The translations under genes and the position numbers were made by a program. A stretch of DNA of 64,000 nucleotides from NCBI GenBank assembly GCA_003280025.1, contig QCGD01000009.1, forward strand, positions 19,644 through 83,643. Reading direction: 5' to 3'. Positions 1-8,942 of the stretch are shown here, one piece after another (the first letter of the stretch is position 1; every line of letters starts with the position of its first letter). Origin of the DNA: Prochlorococcus sp. AG-363-P06 (lineage in GTDB: Bacteria > Cyanobacteriota > Cyanobacteriia > PCC-6307 > Cyanobiaceae). A model generated the notes under the pieces. That model did no database searches and was not told where the DNA came from. It was given only the letters and a program-made list of their open reading frames with translations.

Positions 1-1956
1 AATCTTGATGAATTTTTTATGGTCAGGGTCGCCTCTTTAAAAGCTCAAGTTGAAGCAGGGATCAGCAAAGAAAGTATTGATGGACTTACTCCAAAAGAGC
101 AATTAAACAAAATAAATAAAGAGGTAAAAAGTTTAACTACTCTTCAAGAAAACTTTATTAATAATGAATTAGATAATGAACTCAAGAAAGAAGGGATTTG
201 TATAAAAAAATATAAGGAACTAAATGAAAATCAAAAAAATTGGTGTAATAACTTCTTTACTACATCTATATTTCCTTTATTAACTCCACTAGTAGTTGAT
301 CCTGCACATCCGTTCCCTTTTATAAGTAATTTAAGCCTCAACTTAGCAGCTGTAATAAAGGATGGGGAAAATTCTAGAAATCAGTTTGTCAGAATAAAAA
401 TACCAACAAAAAATATAGATCGATTTATACAAATTCCTAATGAAATAATTGAAAATAGTTCTGAAAAGCATCACTTTTTCATAACTGTTGAAGATTTAAT
501 CGGGAATAATATAAATGCTTTATTTAATGAAATGGAATGCATAAATTACTCTTTTTTTAGAGTTACAAGAGATGCAGATCTAGAATTAAAAGAACTTGAA
601 GCTGATGATCTTCTTCTAGCAGTTGAACAAAGTTTGCAGAAGAGAAGATTAGGTGGAGACGTAGTGAGATTAGAAGTCGAAGCGGACATTCCAGAGAAAA
701 TTTTAAAATTACTTATTGAGAGTATCTCAATACAAAAAGAATATATATACTTTTGCACAAGCTTATTAGGCCTTGACGATTTAAATCAGCTGACAAAAAT
801 TAATAGACATGATTTAAAAGAAAATCTCATAATAGGAAAAACTCACTCCCAATTGAAGCATTTAGATTCCGCTTCAAATAAAAACTTTAATTCTATTTTT
901 AAGATACTTAGGAAACAAAATATTCTTCTTCATCATCCATATGACTTATTTAAAACTTCAGTTGAGGAATTCATAAACAGAGCAGCAGATGATCCACTTG
1001 TTATGGCTATAAAAATTACTTTATATCGAGTATCAAAGGATTCACCTATTATTGCAGCTTTAATGAGAGCTGCCGAACATGGAAAAGAGGTCATGACTCT
1101 TGTTGAACTCAAAGCAAGATTTGATGAAGATAATAATATTCAATGGGCGAAACAACTTGAACAAGCAGGAATACATGTTGTATATGGAATTATAGGATTC
1201 AAAACTCATACAAAAATAGCTTTAATAGTTCGAAAAGAAAAAGGCAGTTTAAGAAATTATTTTCATATTGGAACAGGAAATTATAATTCAAATACTTCAA
1301 GATTTTATACAGATTTGGGATTGCTTTCAACCGACCCCGATATTGCTTCAGATTTAATTGAATTGTTTAATTACCTCTCAGGATTTTCAAAACAAAAATC
1401 GTATCAAAAATTATTAGTATCTCCATCATCATTAAGAGAAAAATTCATATTTCTCATAAAGCGAGAAATTCAACATGCTGAAGAAGGCAAACAATCTGAA
1501 ATAATTGCAAAAATGAATTCACTAGTAGACCCTGAAATTATTCAGTTACTTTATTTAGCTTCTCAAAAAGGGGTAAAAATTAGTCTCATTATTAGAGGCA
1601 TTTGTTGTTTATATCCTCAAAGAAAAAATATAAGTGAAAATATAACAGTCATAAGCATTATTGGACATTTCCTTGAACATTCGAGAATTTTTTGGTTCAG
1701 TAATAACGATAATCCTGAAGTTTTTATTGGCAGTGCAGATTGGATGAGAAGAAATTTAGATAGAAGAATAGAAGCTGTTACTCCTATAGAAGATTTAAAT
1801 TTGCAAGCAAAAATATACAATCTTCTCAAAACCTACATGAAGGATAATTACTTTGCATGGATAATGCACCAAGATGGTTCTTACGAAAAAAAATCATTAG
1901 GATCACACAAAAATCGCTCTCAAATTGAACTGATAGAAAAATGGCAAAATTATTGA
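1..1956 (+). CDS. ppk: Polyphosphate kinase PPK1 (5'-truncated by window edge)
   Basis: Polymerises the gamma-phosphate of ATP into polyphosphate (reversible), a phosphate and energy store. The reading frame is open from base 1, upstream of the first ATG at 19, so the start lies outside the window. The N-terminal/head domain includes 'LTPLVVDPAHPFPFISNLSL'. The C-terminal PLD-like domains carry the catalytic-histidine motif 'YFHIGTGNYN' and, near the end, 'GSADWMRRNLDRRIEA', both diagnostic of PPK1. The visible 651 codons approach the usual full length of about 690-720. A strong inverted repeat lies about 55 bp after the stop. The call is confident; only the N-terminus is missing. Confidence 0.96.
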   Translation, partial: NLDEFFMVRVASLKAQVEAGISKESIDGLTPKEQLNKINKEVKSLTTLQENFINNELDNELKKEGICIKKYKELNENQKNWCNNFFTTSIFPLLTPLVVDPAHPFPFISNLSLNLAAVIKDGENSRNQFVRIKIPTKNIDRFIQIPNEIIENSSEKHHFFITVEDLIGNNINALFNEMECINYSFFRVTRDADLELKELEADDLLLAVEQSLQKRRLGGDVVRLEVEADIPEKILKLLIESISIQKEYIYFCTSLLGLDDLNQLTKINRHDLKENLIIGKTHSQLKHLDSASNKNFNSIFKILRKQNILLHHPYDLFKTSVEEFINRAADDPLVMAIKITLYRVSKDSPIIAALMRAAEHGKEVMTLVELKARFDEDNNIQWAKQLEQAGIHVVYGIIGFKTHTKIALIVRKEKGSLRNYFHIGTGNYNSNTSRFYTDLGLLSTDPDIASDLIELFNYLSGFSKQKSYQKLLVSPSSLREKFIFLIKREIQHAEEGKQSEIIAKMNSLVDPEIIQLLYLASQKGVKISLIIRGICCLYPQRKNISENITVISIIGHFLEHSRIFWFSNNDNPEVFIGSADWMRRNLDRRIEAVTPIEDLNLQAKIYNLLKTYMKDNYFAWIMHQDGSYEKKSLGSHKNRSQIELIEKWQNY

Positions 1957-2010
1957 TTTTTATAACATTTTTAAAAAATACTTAATATTTTTAAAAATTT
2001 TATATTTACA

Positions 2011-2038
2011 TAAAACCTTTTGATATCAAGAGGTTTTA
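2011..2038. terminator. 28-bp near-perfect inverted repeat between ppk and sigma gene
   Basis: The sequence reads TAAAACC-TTTTGATATCAAGA-GGTTTTA. The outer 7 bp are perfectly complementary and the inner part pairs almost to the centre, with one G-T wobble and a 2-nt loop. It lies 55 nt past the ppk stop and about 112 nt before the sigma factor start. No T-run follows directly on the + strand, so it could be an atypical ppk terminator, a processing hairpin, or a palindromic operator of the sigma gene. Confidence 0.5.
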
Positions 2039-2136
2039 GGAATTTATCAATAAAAAACATTTTTTTGTCTTTAAAGTTTCAACGTAAAAGTAGTTTTTAT
2101 TTCGATTTCAGTGCTAGTTTTTTAAAAAATCCATTT

Positions 2137-2142
2137 AGGAGG
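2137..2142 (+). promoter_or_regulatory. Strong Shine-Dalgarno AGGAGG of the sigma factor gene
   Basis: A full AGGAGG is rare in this AT-rich window, where most genes have weak or no visible ribosome binding site. Its spacing (8 nt) decides in favour of ATG 2151 over GTG 2148. Confidence 0.7.
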
Positions 2143-2150
2143 CCAGGGTG

Positions 2151-3170
2151 ATGGGGATCCCTCTGGAATCTGTAAAGAGTTCTTCAAATAATAATATTGA
2201 AGAACCTAGATTACCAAACACTGCGGGCAAGTCCCGTCAAACAAAATCCAGCTTATCTGCAAAACAGAATCAAAAGAGATCTGTAAGAGTCGCTTCAGAT
2301 TCTATTGGCTATTACTTGAGTAGTATTGGCAGAGTTCCTCTTCTAACTCCAGCAGAGGAAATAGAATTAGCTCATCATGTTCAGAACATGAAAAAATTAC
2401 TCAATACTCCAGAGGCTGAGAGGACAACAAAACATCGATCTCAAATCAGGATAGGGAAAAGATCTAGAGATAGGATGATGTCAGCAAACTTAAGACTGGT
2501 AGTATCTGTTGCCAAAAAATATCAAAATCAAGGATTAGAATTATTAGACCTAGTCCAAGAGGGAGCTATTGGATTGGAAAGAGCTGTAGACAAATTTGAT
2601 CCTGCAATGGGATATAAGTTTTCTACTTATGCTTATTGGTGGATTAGGCAAGGAATGACAAGAGCAATTGATAATAGTGCTAGAACAATACGTTTGCCAA
2701 TCCATATCAGTGAAAAACTATCTAAGATGAGACGAGTATCTAGAGAATTATCACATAAATATGGGAGACAGCCTAGTAGATTAGAATTAGCAACCGCAAT
2801 GGGAATAGAACAAAAAGATTTAGAAGATTTAATTTCTCAAAGTGCTCCTTGCGCTTCTCTTGATGCCCATGCAAGAGGAGAAGAAGACAGAAGCACACTT
2901 GGTGAACTTATTCCTGATCCAAATTGCGAAGAGCCAATGGAAGGGATGGATAGAACTATTCAAAAAGAACATTTAGGTACTTGGCTTTCTCAATTAAATG
3001 AAAGAGAACAAAAAATTATGAGACTTAGATTTGGCCTAGATGGAGAAGAACCATTAACACTTGCCGAAATAGGCAGGCAAATAAATGTTTCTCGAGAAAG
3101 AGTAAGACAATTAGAAGCTAAAGCTATATTGAAACTAAGAGTAATGACTACTCATCAAAAAGCTGCTTAA
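2151..3170 (+). CDS. RNA polymerase sigma-70 family factor, group 2 (SigA-like alternative sigma)
   Basis: Directs core RNA polymerase to promoters; group 2 factors are the non-essential relatives of the primary sigma that cyanobacteria use for light, stress and stationary-phase responses. Region 1.2 ('DSIGYYLSSIGRVPLLTPAEE'), region 2 ('YAYWWIRQGMTRAI'), region 3 and the region 4.2 helix-turn-helix ('TLAEIGRQINVSRERVRQLE') are all present. The roughly 50-residue N-terminal tail lacks a region 1.1, which separates it from the larger primary RpoD. A clear AGGAGG lies at 2137-2142, 8 nt before ATG 2151; the track's GTG at 2148 is only 5 nt away, so I prefer 2151. The next gene starts 6 bp downstream, which suggests co-transcription. 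Confidence 0.93.
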   Translation: MGIPLESVKSSSNNNIEEPRLPNTAGKSRQTKSSLSAKQNQKRSVRVASDSIGYYLSSIGRVPLLTPAEEIELAHHVQNMKKLLNTPEAERTTKHRSQIRIGKRSRDRMMSANLRLVVSVAKKYQNQGLELLDLVQEGAIGLERAVDKFDPAMGYKFSTYAYWWIRQGMTRAIDNSARTIRLPIHISEKLSKMRRVSRELSHKYGRQPSRLELATAMGIEQKDLEDLISQSAPCASLDAHARGEEDRSTLGELIPDPNCEEPMEGMDRTIQKEHLGTWLSQLNEREQKIMRLRFGLDGEEPLTLAEIGRQINVSRERVRQLEAKAILKLRVMTTHQKAA

Positions 3171-3176
3171 ACTACA

Positions 3177-3824
3177 TTGTTAAAATTTGCACTAATTTTA
3201 CTGTATATATTTTCAATATTTTTAATATCAATTATTTATAAAAAATTTACTGAAGATAACAAAGAAGCTCTCAGGAAAATAATACATATTGGAATGGGAC
3301 CTTTAATACCTATTGCACAATATTTACAAATTGATCAAAAGTCAGCTCTCACATTTACAGCTATTATTGCCATATTAATTTTCTTAAATTACTCATACAA
3401 ATTCTTTCCATCAATTGAAGACGTTGATAGAAAAAGTTTTGGAACTTTATTTTATTGTATTAGTTTATTTATTTTAATTTTCTTTTTCTGGGAAAAAGAT
3501 CCGTACGCATTGATGGCAGGATTTTTTATAATGACTTTTGGCGATGGATTAGCTGGTTTAATAGGAAAAAACTTCAAATCAAAAAATTGGATATTTTTTA
3601 AGCAAAAAAAATCTGTTTTTGGGACAGCTACAATGTTCTTAACAAGTTTATTAGTAGTTTGTTCCTTAGCTTACATCCAAAAATATAATTTTAATATAAA
3701 TATTTTGATGATTGCTTTTATTGCTACTACACTTGAACAATTTAGTGTAATAGGAATAGATAATTTGTTAGTTCCTATTGCATCAGCAATTTATTTCAAT
3801 ATTTCCGTAACTAATAATATATAA
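3177..3824 (+). CDS. Phytol/dolichol kinase-like (VTE5-type) integral membrane protein
   Basis: Probably phosphorylates phytol or a related isoprenoid alcohol, salvaging chlorophyll-derived phytol for tocopherol or chlorophyll synthesis. The 215-residue protein is almost entirely hydrophobic helices (about 6-7). It carries 'KIIHIGMGPLIPIAQ' near residue 35 and the nucleotide-binding-like 'TFGDGLAGLIGKNF' near residue 122, both typical of the CTP-dependent phytol/dolichol kinase group. The start is TTG, 6 bp after the sigma factor stop; no earlier ATG fits, and the next Met is inside a conserved segment. It converges with the DAHP synthase gene with a 1-bp gap. The substrate is inferred from the cyanobacterial family, not proved here. 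Confidence 0.72.
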   Translation: MLKFALILLYIFSIFLISIIYKKFTEDNKEALRKIIHIGMGPLIPIAQYLQIDQKSALTFTAIIAILIFLNYSYKFFPSIEDVDRKSFGTLFYCISLFILIFFFWEKDPYALMAGFFIMTFGDGLAGLIGKNFKSKNWIFFKQKKSVFGTATMFLTSLLVVCSLAYIQKYNFNINILMIAFIATTLEQFSVIGIDNLLVPIASAIYFNISVTNNI

Positions 3825-3825
3825 G

Positions 3826-4893
3826 CTACACAATAGAATTGTATAAAATCGCAAGTAATTCTTTTGTTGTTTCTATATCAATACATGCATCTGTAATGCT
3901 TCTTCCAAATTCAAGATCTTCTTTTTTTAAAAGTTTCTGATTTCCCTCTTTTAGATGACTTTCAAGCATAACCCCTAAAATATTTTTCTCACCATTAGAT
4001 ATTTGAGTAGCAACATTTCTAAGTACATCAGATTGCTTTCGGAAATCTTTATTTGAATTTCCATGACTACAATCAATCATCACTTTGTGAGGAAGACTAA
4101 ATTGCGTTAATTCAGAGGAAATTCTTTTAACATGATGACTCTCAAAATTTGGACCTTTTGAACCACCTCTTAAAACTATATGACCATCTGGGTTACCTGT
4201 GGTATTAACAATTGAAGCCATACCATTCCCATTTACACCTAAGAAATGATGAGATTTTGAAGCTGACTGCATGGCATTAATTGCAGTATTAAAAGAACCA
4301 TCCGTTCCATTTTTAAATCCAATAGGCATTGATAACCCTGATGCCATTTCCCTATGAGTTTGACTTTCAGTTGTCCTTGCACCGATGGCTGTCCAACTAA
4401 TCAAATCAGCAATATATTGAGGAACAATTGGATCTAATAATTCTGTAGCAGAAGGTATTCCACGAGTTGCTAGATATGAAAGCAAACTTCTTGCTCTTCT
4501 TAAACCGGTATTAATATCGTATGAATCATCTAGATGAGGGTCATTTATAAGTCCTTTCCAGCCAACAGTTGTCCTTGGTTTTTCAAAATATACTCTCATG
4601 ACTATTTCTAATTTATCTTTATATATTTCTCGAAAATTTTGAATATATTTTGAATATTCCTTAGCTGCTTCTAGATCATGAATTGAACATGGACCAACGA
4701 TAACTAAAAGTTTCGGTCCATTATTATGCAAAATATTTTGTATCGATCTTCTTGTTTTAGATACTGTGGTAGCAGAGTTGTGATCTAAAGGTATATCATT
4801 ATGTAATCTGCTTGGAGGTATTAATGGACGTGTTTCAACAACATGTAAATCTGATGTCTTTTCTAAAGCTGGATTATTTGATGATGTCGTCAT
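3826..4893 (-). CDS. 3-deoxy-7-phosphoheptulonate (DAHP) synthase, class I
   Basis: Catalyses the first shikimate-pathway step, condensing phosphoenolpyruvate and erythrose-4-phosphate to DAHP, in the cytosol. At 355 residues it has the AroF/G/H length. Hallmarks are 'LLVIVGPCSIHDLEAAKEY' (about 63-80), 'MRVYFEKPRTTVGWKGLINDP' (about 99-119), 'LRGGSKGPNF' and 'VMIDCSHGNSNKDFRKQ'. The metal and substrate ligands (GPCSIHD, KPRT, DCSHGNS) are intact. The N-terminal extension resembles the feedback-regulatory N-terminus of AroF/G/H enzymes, but which aromatic amino acid inhibits it cannot be read. A second shikimate gene (aroE) lies about 8 kb away. It diverges from acnB across a 97-bp gap. Confidence 0.95.
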   Translation of the reverse strand: MTTSSNNPALEKTSDLHVVETRPLIPPSRLHNDIPLDHNSATTVSKTRRSIQNILHNNGPKLLVIVGPCSIHDLEAAKEYSKYIQNFREIYKDKLEIVMRVYFEKPRTTVGWKGLINDPHLDDSYDINTGLRRARSLLSYLATRGIPSATELLDPIVPQYIADLISWTAIGARTTESQTHREMASGLSMPIGFKNGTDGSFNTAINAMQSASKSHHFLGVNGNGMASIVNTTGNPDGHIVLRGGSKGPNFESHHVKRISSELTQFSLPHKVMIDCSHGNSNKDFRKQSDVLRNVATQISNGEKNILGVMLESHLKEGNQKLLKKEDLEFGRSITDACIDIETTKELLAILYNSIV

Positions 4894-4990
4894 TGATTAA
4901 TAAAGATGTTTTAGTATTTTAAAAAGCATTTATGAATACTCTCCTTATCAATATTAAAAATAACAATAGATTAGGCATTAAACCTTACTA

Positions 4991-7564
4991 ATGAAGAATT
5001 TGGAAACATTGCTCAAAGATTATGAAGATCACGTAGCTGAAAGAGCTGCTCAAGGGATACCTCCTTTACCACTAAATTCAGAACAAACAAATTGCGTTAC
5101 TGAATTATTGGAACAAGATAATAATTTCAATAACTCATATTTACTTGATTTGTTAATAAATAGAGTACCACCAGGTGTTGATGAAGCGGCATATGTAAAA
5201 GCAAGCTGGCTTACCGCAATTGCGAATTGCGAAAAACATTGCAGAGACATTAACCCTGAGAAAGCAATTGAAATACTTGGAACAATGATAGGAGGATATA
5301 ATGTTAATTCTCTGGTTGAAATACTTAAAGGAGAAAACAGTTTATTAGCTAAAAAAGCAGCAGAAGTATTAAAAAATATCATTCTTGTTTACGATTCTGC
5401 GAATGATATTTATGAATTATCTCAAAATAATATTTATGCAAAAGAGGTAGTAAATAGTTGGGCAAATGCAGAATGGTTCAAAAGTAAAAAAGTTCTCCAA
5501 AAAGAAATTACCTGTCTAGTATTTAAAATTGATGGGGAGACAAATACAGATGACTTATCTCCTGCAGTTCATGCGACAACACGTCCAGATATACCAATGC
5601 ACGCATTGGCTATGCTCGAATTTAAGAAGAAAGATGGATTAGACATTCTTAATAATCTTAAAAAACAAGAGATACAAATTGCTTATGTTGGAGATGTAGT
5701 AGGTACTGGGAGTTCAAGAAAATCTGCTATTAATTCACTTATTTGGCATATAGGCGAAGATATTCCTTTTGTCCCAAATAAAAAAACTGGAGGAATAATA
5801 ATTGGAGGCAAAATAGCTCCTATTTTCTTTAATACCGCTCAAGATTCAGGAGCACTACCAATTGAGACTGATGTATCCCAAATGAAAACAGGAGATTTAA
5901 TAAAAATATTTCCTTATGAAGGCATTATTAAAAAAATTGACAAAAATACCAACACTGAAGTCTTAATAAGTCAATTCGACTTGTTCCCATCAACTATTAC
6001 TGATGAAATTCAAGCTGGCGGAAGAATTAATCTCATGATTGGAAGGTCACTCACAGACAAAATTAGAAACAAATTAGGATATCAACCTAGTGAAATATTT
6101 ATCCGACCAGAAAATCCAAAAGAAATTAAGTCTGGCTTTACTCAAGCACAAAAAATCGTAGGTAAAGCATGCGGTTTAAAGGGTGTTCGACCTGGAATGA
6201 CCTGCGAACCAATTATGACGACAGTTGGCAGTCAAGATACTACTGGACCAATGACTAGGGATGAACTTAAAGAACTAGCCTGTTTAGGATTCACTGCAGA
6301 TTTAGTTATGCAAAGTTTTTGCCACACAGCTGCATATCCTAAACCAGTAGACCTAGTAACACATAAAGAATTACCTGACTTTATATCTCAACGAGGTGGG
6401 GTAGCTCTAAAGCCTGGGGATGGAATAATTCATAGCTGGCTTAATAGGATGCTCCTCCCTGATACTGTTGGGACAGGTGGAGATAGTCATACAAGATTCC
6501 CTCTTGGCATTTCATTCCCTGGAGGCTCGGGCATTGTTGCCTTTGCTGCTGCAATAGGATCAATGCCATTAAATATGCCAGAATCTGTACTAATAAAATT
6601 TACGGGAGAATTATTACCAGGCATTACATTAAGAGACTTAGTTAATGCAATCCCTCTTTTCGCTATTAAAAAAGGACTTTTAACAGTTGAAAAAGCAAAT
6701 AAAAAAAATATATTTAACGGGAAAATTATGGAAATTGAAGGATTACCTCAATTAAAACTTGAACAGGCTTTTGAACTAACTGATGCGACTGCTGAACGCT
6801 CATGCGCTGGAAGCACAATACTTTTATCCCAAGAAACTGTTCAAGAATACATAAGAAGCAATATCTCCCTTCTAGAAAAAATGATTGAGAGCAATTATGA
6901 AGATTCAAAGTCGATATCAAGACGAATTAAGGATATGAAACATTGGTTAAAGAAACCTGAATTAATTCAGCCAGATCAAAATGCCAGTTACGAAGAAATA
7001 ATTGAAATTGACTTATCACAAGTTACACAACCTATAGTTGCTTGCCCCAATGATCCAGATAATGTGAAGGAAATTACAGATGTTGCAAATACAAATATTG
7101 ATGAAGTATTTATAGGTTCTTGTATGACAAACATTGGTCATTACAGGGCTGCCGCAAAAGTTCTTGAAGGTGTGAAAAATTTAAACGCAAAACTATGGAT
7201 TTGTCCACCAACAAAAATGGATGAGGACACTCTAAAAAATGAAGGTTACTATGAAATATTTCAAAATTGTGGTGCAAGATTAGAGTTACCTGGATGTTCT
7301 TTATGCATGGGAAATCAAGCCAGAGTAGATGAAGGATCAGTCGTATTTTCTACGAGTACAAGAAATTTTGACAATAGGCTTGGCAAAAATGCTCAAGTCT
7401 TTTTAGGGAGTGCTGAATTAGCAGCAGTTTGTGCACTTCTTGGAAAAATTCCTGAAGTAGAAGAATATCAGGATATTACTAAAAATAAAATAAATCCATA
7501 TTCAGATGAACTTTATCGCTATCTTCAATTTGATGAAATTGACGATTTCAGCTTGTCAAAATGA
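4991..7564 (+). CDS. acnB: Aconitate hydratase B (bifunctional aconitase / 2-methylisocitrate dehydratase)
   Basis: A [4Fe-4S] enzyme isomerising citrate to isocitrate. In Prochlorococcus, which lacks a standard closed TCA cycle, this branch mainly supplies 2-oxoglutarate for ammonium assimilation. The 857 residues match AcnB: an N-terminal HEAT-like domain ('LLKDYEDHVAERAAQGIPPLPL'), the swivel domain with 'TNTDDLSPA' and 'GTGSSRKSAINSLIW', then the catalytic core with 'DTVGTGGDSHTRFP'. The cluster cysteines are in 'GSCMTNIGHYRAA' and 'LPGCSLCMGNQARV'. The ClC gene follows after 9 bp, suggesting co-transcription. Confidence 0.97.
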   Translation: MKNLETLLKDYEDHVAERAAQGIPPLPLNSEQTNCVTELLEQDNNFNNSYLLDLLINRVPPGVDEAAYVKASWLTAIANCEKHCRDINPEKAIEILGTMIGGYNVNSLVEILKGENSLLAKKAAEVLKNIILVYDSANDIYELSQNNIYAKEVVNSWANAEWFKSKKVLQKEITCLVFKIDGETNTDDLSPAVHATTRPDIPMHALAMLEFKKKDGLDILNNLKKQEIQIAYVGDVVGTGSSRKSAINSLIWHIGEDIPFVPNKKTGGIIIGGKIAPIFFNTAQDSGALPIETDVSQMKTGDLIKIFPYEGIIKKIDKNTNTEVLISQFDLFPSTITDEIQAGGRINLMIGRSLTDKIRNKLGYQPSEIFIRPENPKEIKSGFTQAQKIVGKACGLKGVRPGMTCEPIMTTVGSQDTTGPMTRDELKELACLGFTADLVMQSFCHTAAYPKPVDLVTHKELPDFISQRGGVALKPGDGIIHSWLNRMLLPDTVGTGGDSHTRFPLGISFPGGSGIVAFAAAIGSMPLNMPESVLIKFTGELLPGITLRDLVNAIPLFAIKKGLLTVEKANKKNIFNGKIMEIEGLPQLKLEQAFELTDATAERSCAGSTILLSQETVQEYIRSNISLLEKMIESNYEDSKSISRRIKDMKHWLKKPELIQPDQNASYEEIIEIDLSQVTQPIVACPNDPDNVKEITDVANTNIDEVFIGSCMTNIGHYRAAAKVLEGVKNLNAKLWICPPTKMDEDTLKNEGYYEIFQNCGARLELPGCSLCMGNQARVDEGSVVFSTSTRNFDNRLGKNAQVFLGSAELAAVCALLGKIPEVEEYQDITKNKINPYSDELYRYLQFDEIDDFSLSK

Positions 7565-7573
7565 TCATGGACT

Positions 7574-8932
7574 ATGCAAAACCTTATAAAAGAAAATATT
7601 AAAAAAACAGGTAATAACTCTTCTCGTAGCATTAAAAAATTACTTAAACAAAGATCTTTTGTTGTCGCCATATCACTTTTATTAACAGGATTAGGAGCAT
7701 CCATAACAAGCATATCTTTTAAAACTGGAATTTATTTTATTAACAATTGGAGATTAGCTTTATTAGACCAATTGCCATCTATTGCAGTTCTACCAATTTT
7801 TGGTGCGATTGGAGGTGCCTTGGCAGGATTTTTAATTAAAAATATTGCTCCAGCTGCAAAAGGTTCGGGAGTCAGTCAAATAATGGGTTTCTTGAGGCAT
7901 AAAAAAGTTCCAATGAATCTGAAAGTAGGATTAGTAAAGCTCATATCTGGCATTATTGCCATTGGGAGTGGCTTCCCATTAGGTCCAGAAGGCCCTTCAG
8001 TTCAAATGGGCGGATCTGTTGCTTGGCAAATGGCAAAATGGCTTAAGGCTCCATTAGCCTTTAGAAGGGTTATAGTCGCTGCCGGAGGTGGAGCAGGAAT
8101 AGCTGCCGTTTTTAGCGCCCCACTAGGAGGCTTTGTGTATGCAATAGAAGAATTATTAAACTCTGCTAGACCGGTAGTTTTATTATTAGTTGTGATTACA
8201 ACCTTCATAGCCGATTCTTCTGCTGATATTATTCAAGCCTTAGGTTTAGATCCTAAAGCAGGGGGATTTGATTTCAACTTAGGATTTTTAATCCAAAAAG
8301 AATATGACCCATCCGTATTTTTCTTACCCATTGATTTTCTGTATCTGGTTTTACTTGGTGTCATTGTTGGGATTTTTGCAGAGCTTTATAGCAGGTATGT
8401 TCTTCTAATGCAGAATCTTGGAAAACGGTGGTATAAAAATAAATTTGTTTTAAAAATGAGTATTTGTGGACTTATTTTAGGAACTATTTATTCTTTCTTA
8501 CCAAGCACTTTTCACAATTTAGATGAGTTGCAAAAGATAATAGCTGAACAGAATACAAGTATTGATATTGCGCTCTTAGCTGTATTAGTACTATTTATTA
8601 CGACAGGTTTAGCTGCTTCATCAGGTGCACCTGGAGGGCTATTCTATCCAATGCTCACTTTAGGTGGTGCTATTGGGCTAATAATGGGGAGCTGGGTAGA
8701 AATCGCAACAGGTCATGCACCAAGTACTTATATATTTGCTGGAATGGGTGCTTTTGTAGCTGGCTGCTCTAGAACACCAATCACAGCAATGTTTTTAGCT
8801 TTTGCATTAACCAAAAATTTATTAATTATGAAGCCCGTTCTCATTAGCTGCATTGCAAGTTTCCTAATAGCAAGAGCATTTAATGAAGAATCAATTTATG
8901 AAAGACAAATTCAGATTGAATTAGAGGATTAA
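7574..8932 (+). CDS. ClC-family chloride channel / Cl-/H+ antiporter
   Basis: Moves chloride (or another anion) across the membrane, possibly in exchange for protons. The 452 residues hold about 10-12 hydrophobic segments. The three ClC selectivity-filter motifs are visible: 'KGSGVSQ' (GSGxP-like, about 96), 'GPEGPSVQMGGSVA' (GxEGP with the gating glutamate, about 143) and 'SSGAPGGLFYPMLTLGGAIG' (GxFxP, about 347). No C-terminal CBS domains are present; it ends soon after the last helix. The intact external glutamate is compatible with the antiporter subgroup, but channel versus exchanger cannot be decided from this. It converges on purU with a 10-bp gap. Confidence 0.93.
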   Translation: MQNLIKENIKKTGNNSSRSIKKLLKQRSFVVAISLLLTGLGASITSISFKTGIYFINNWRLALLDQLPSIAVLPIFGAIGGALAGFLIKNIAPAAKGSGVSQIMGFLRHKKVPMNLKVGLVKLISGIIAIGSGFPLGPEGPSVQMGGSVAWQMAKWLKAPLAFRRVIVAAGGGAGIAAVFSAPLGGFVYAIEELLNSARPVVLLLVVITTFIADSSADIIQALGLDPKAGGFDFNLGFLIQKEYDPSVFFLPIDFLYLVLLGVIVGIFAELYSRYVLLMQNLGKRWYKNKFVLKMSICGLILGTIYSFLPSTFHNLDELQKIIAEQNTSIDIALLAVLVLFITTGLAASSGAPGGLFYPMLTLGGAIGLIMGSWVEIATGHAPSTYIFAGMGAFVAGCSRTPITAMFLAFALTKNLLIMKPVLISCIASFLIARAFNEESIYERQIQIELED

Positions 8933-8942
8933 GAATTATTTG

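Noticed and set aside
5050-5382. 110-aa minus-strand ORF inside acnB
   Set aside because: Shadow of the AcnB N-terminal domain, with no start context or conserved motif.
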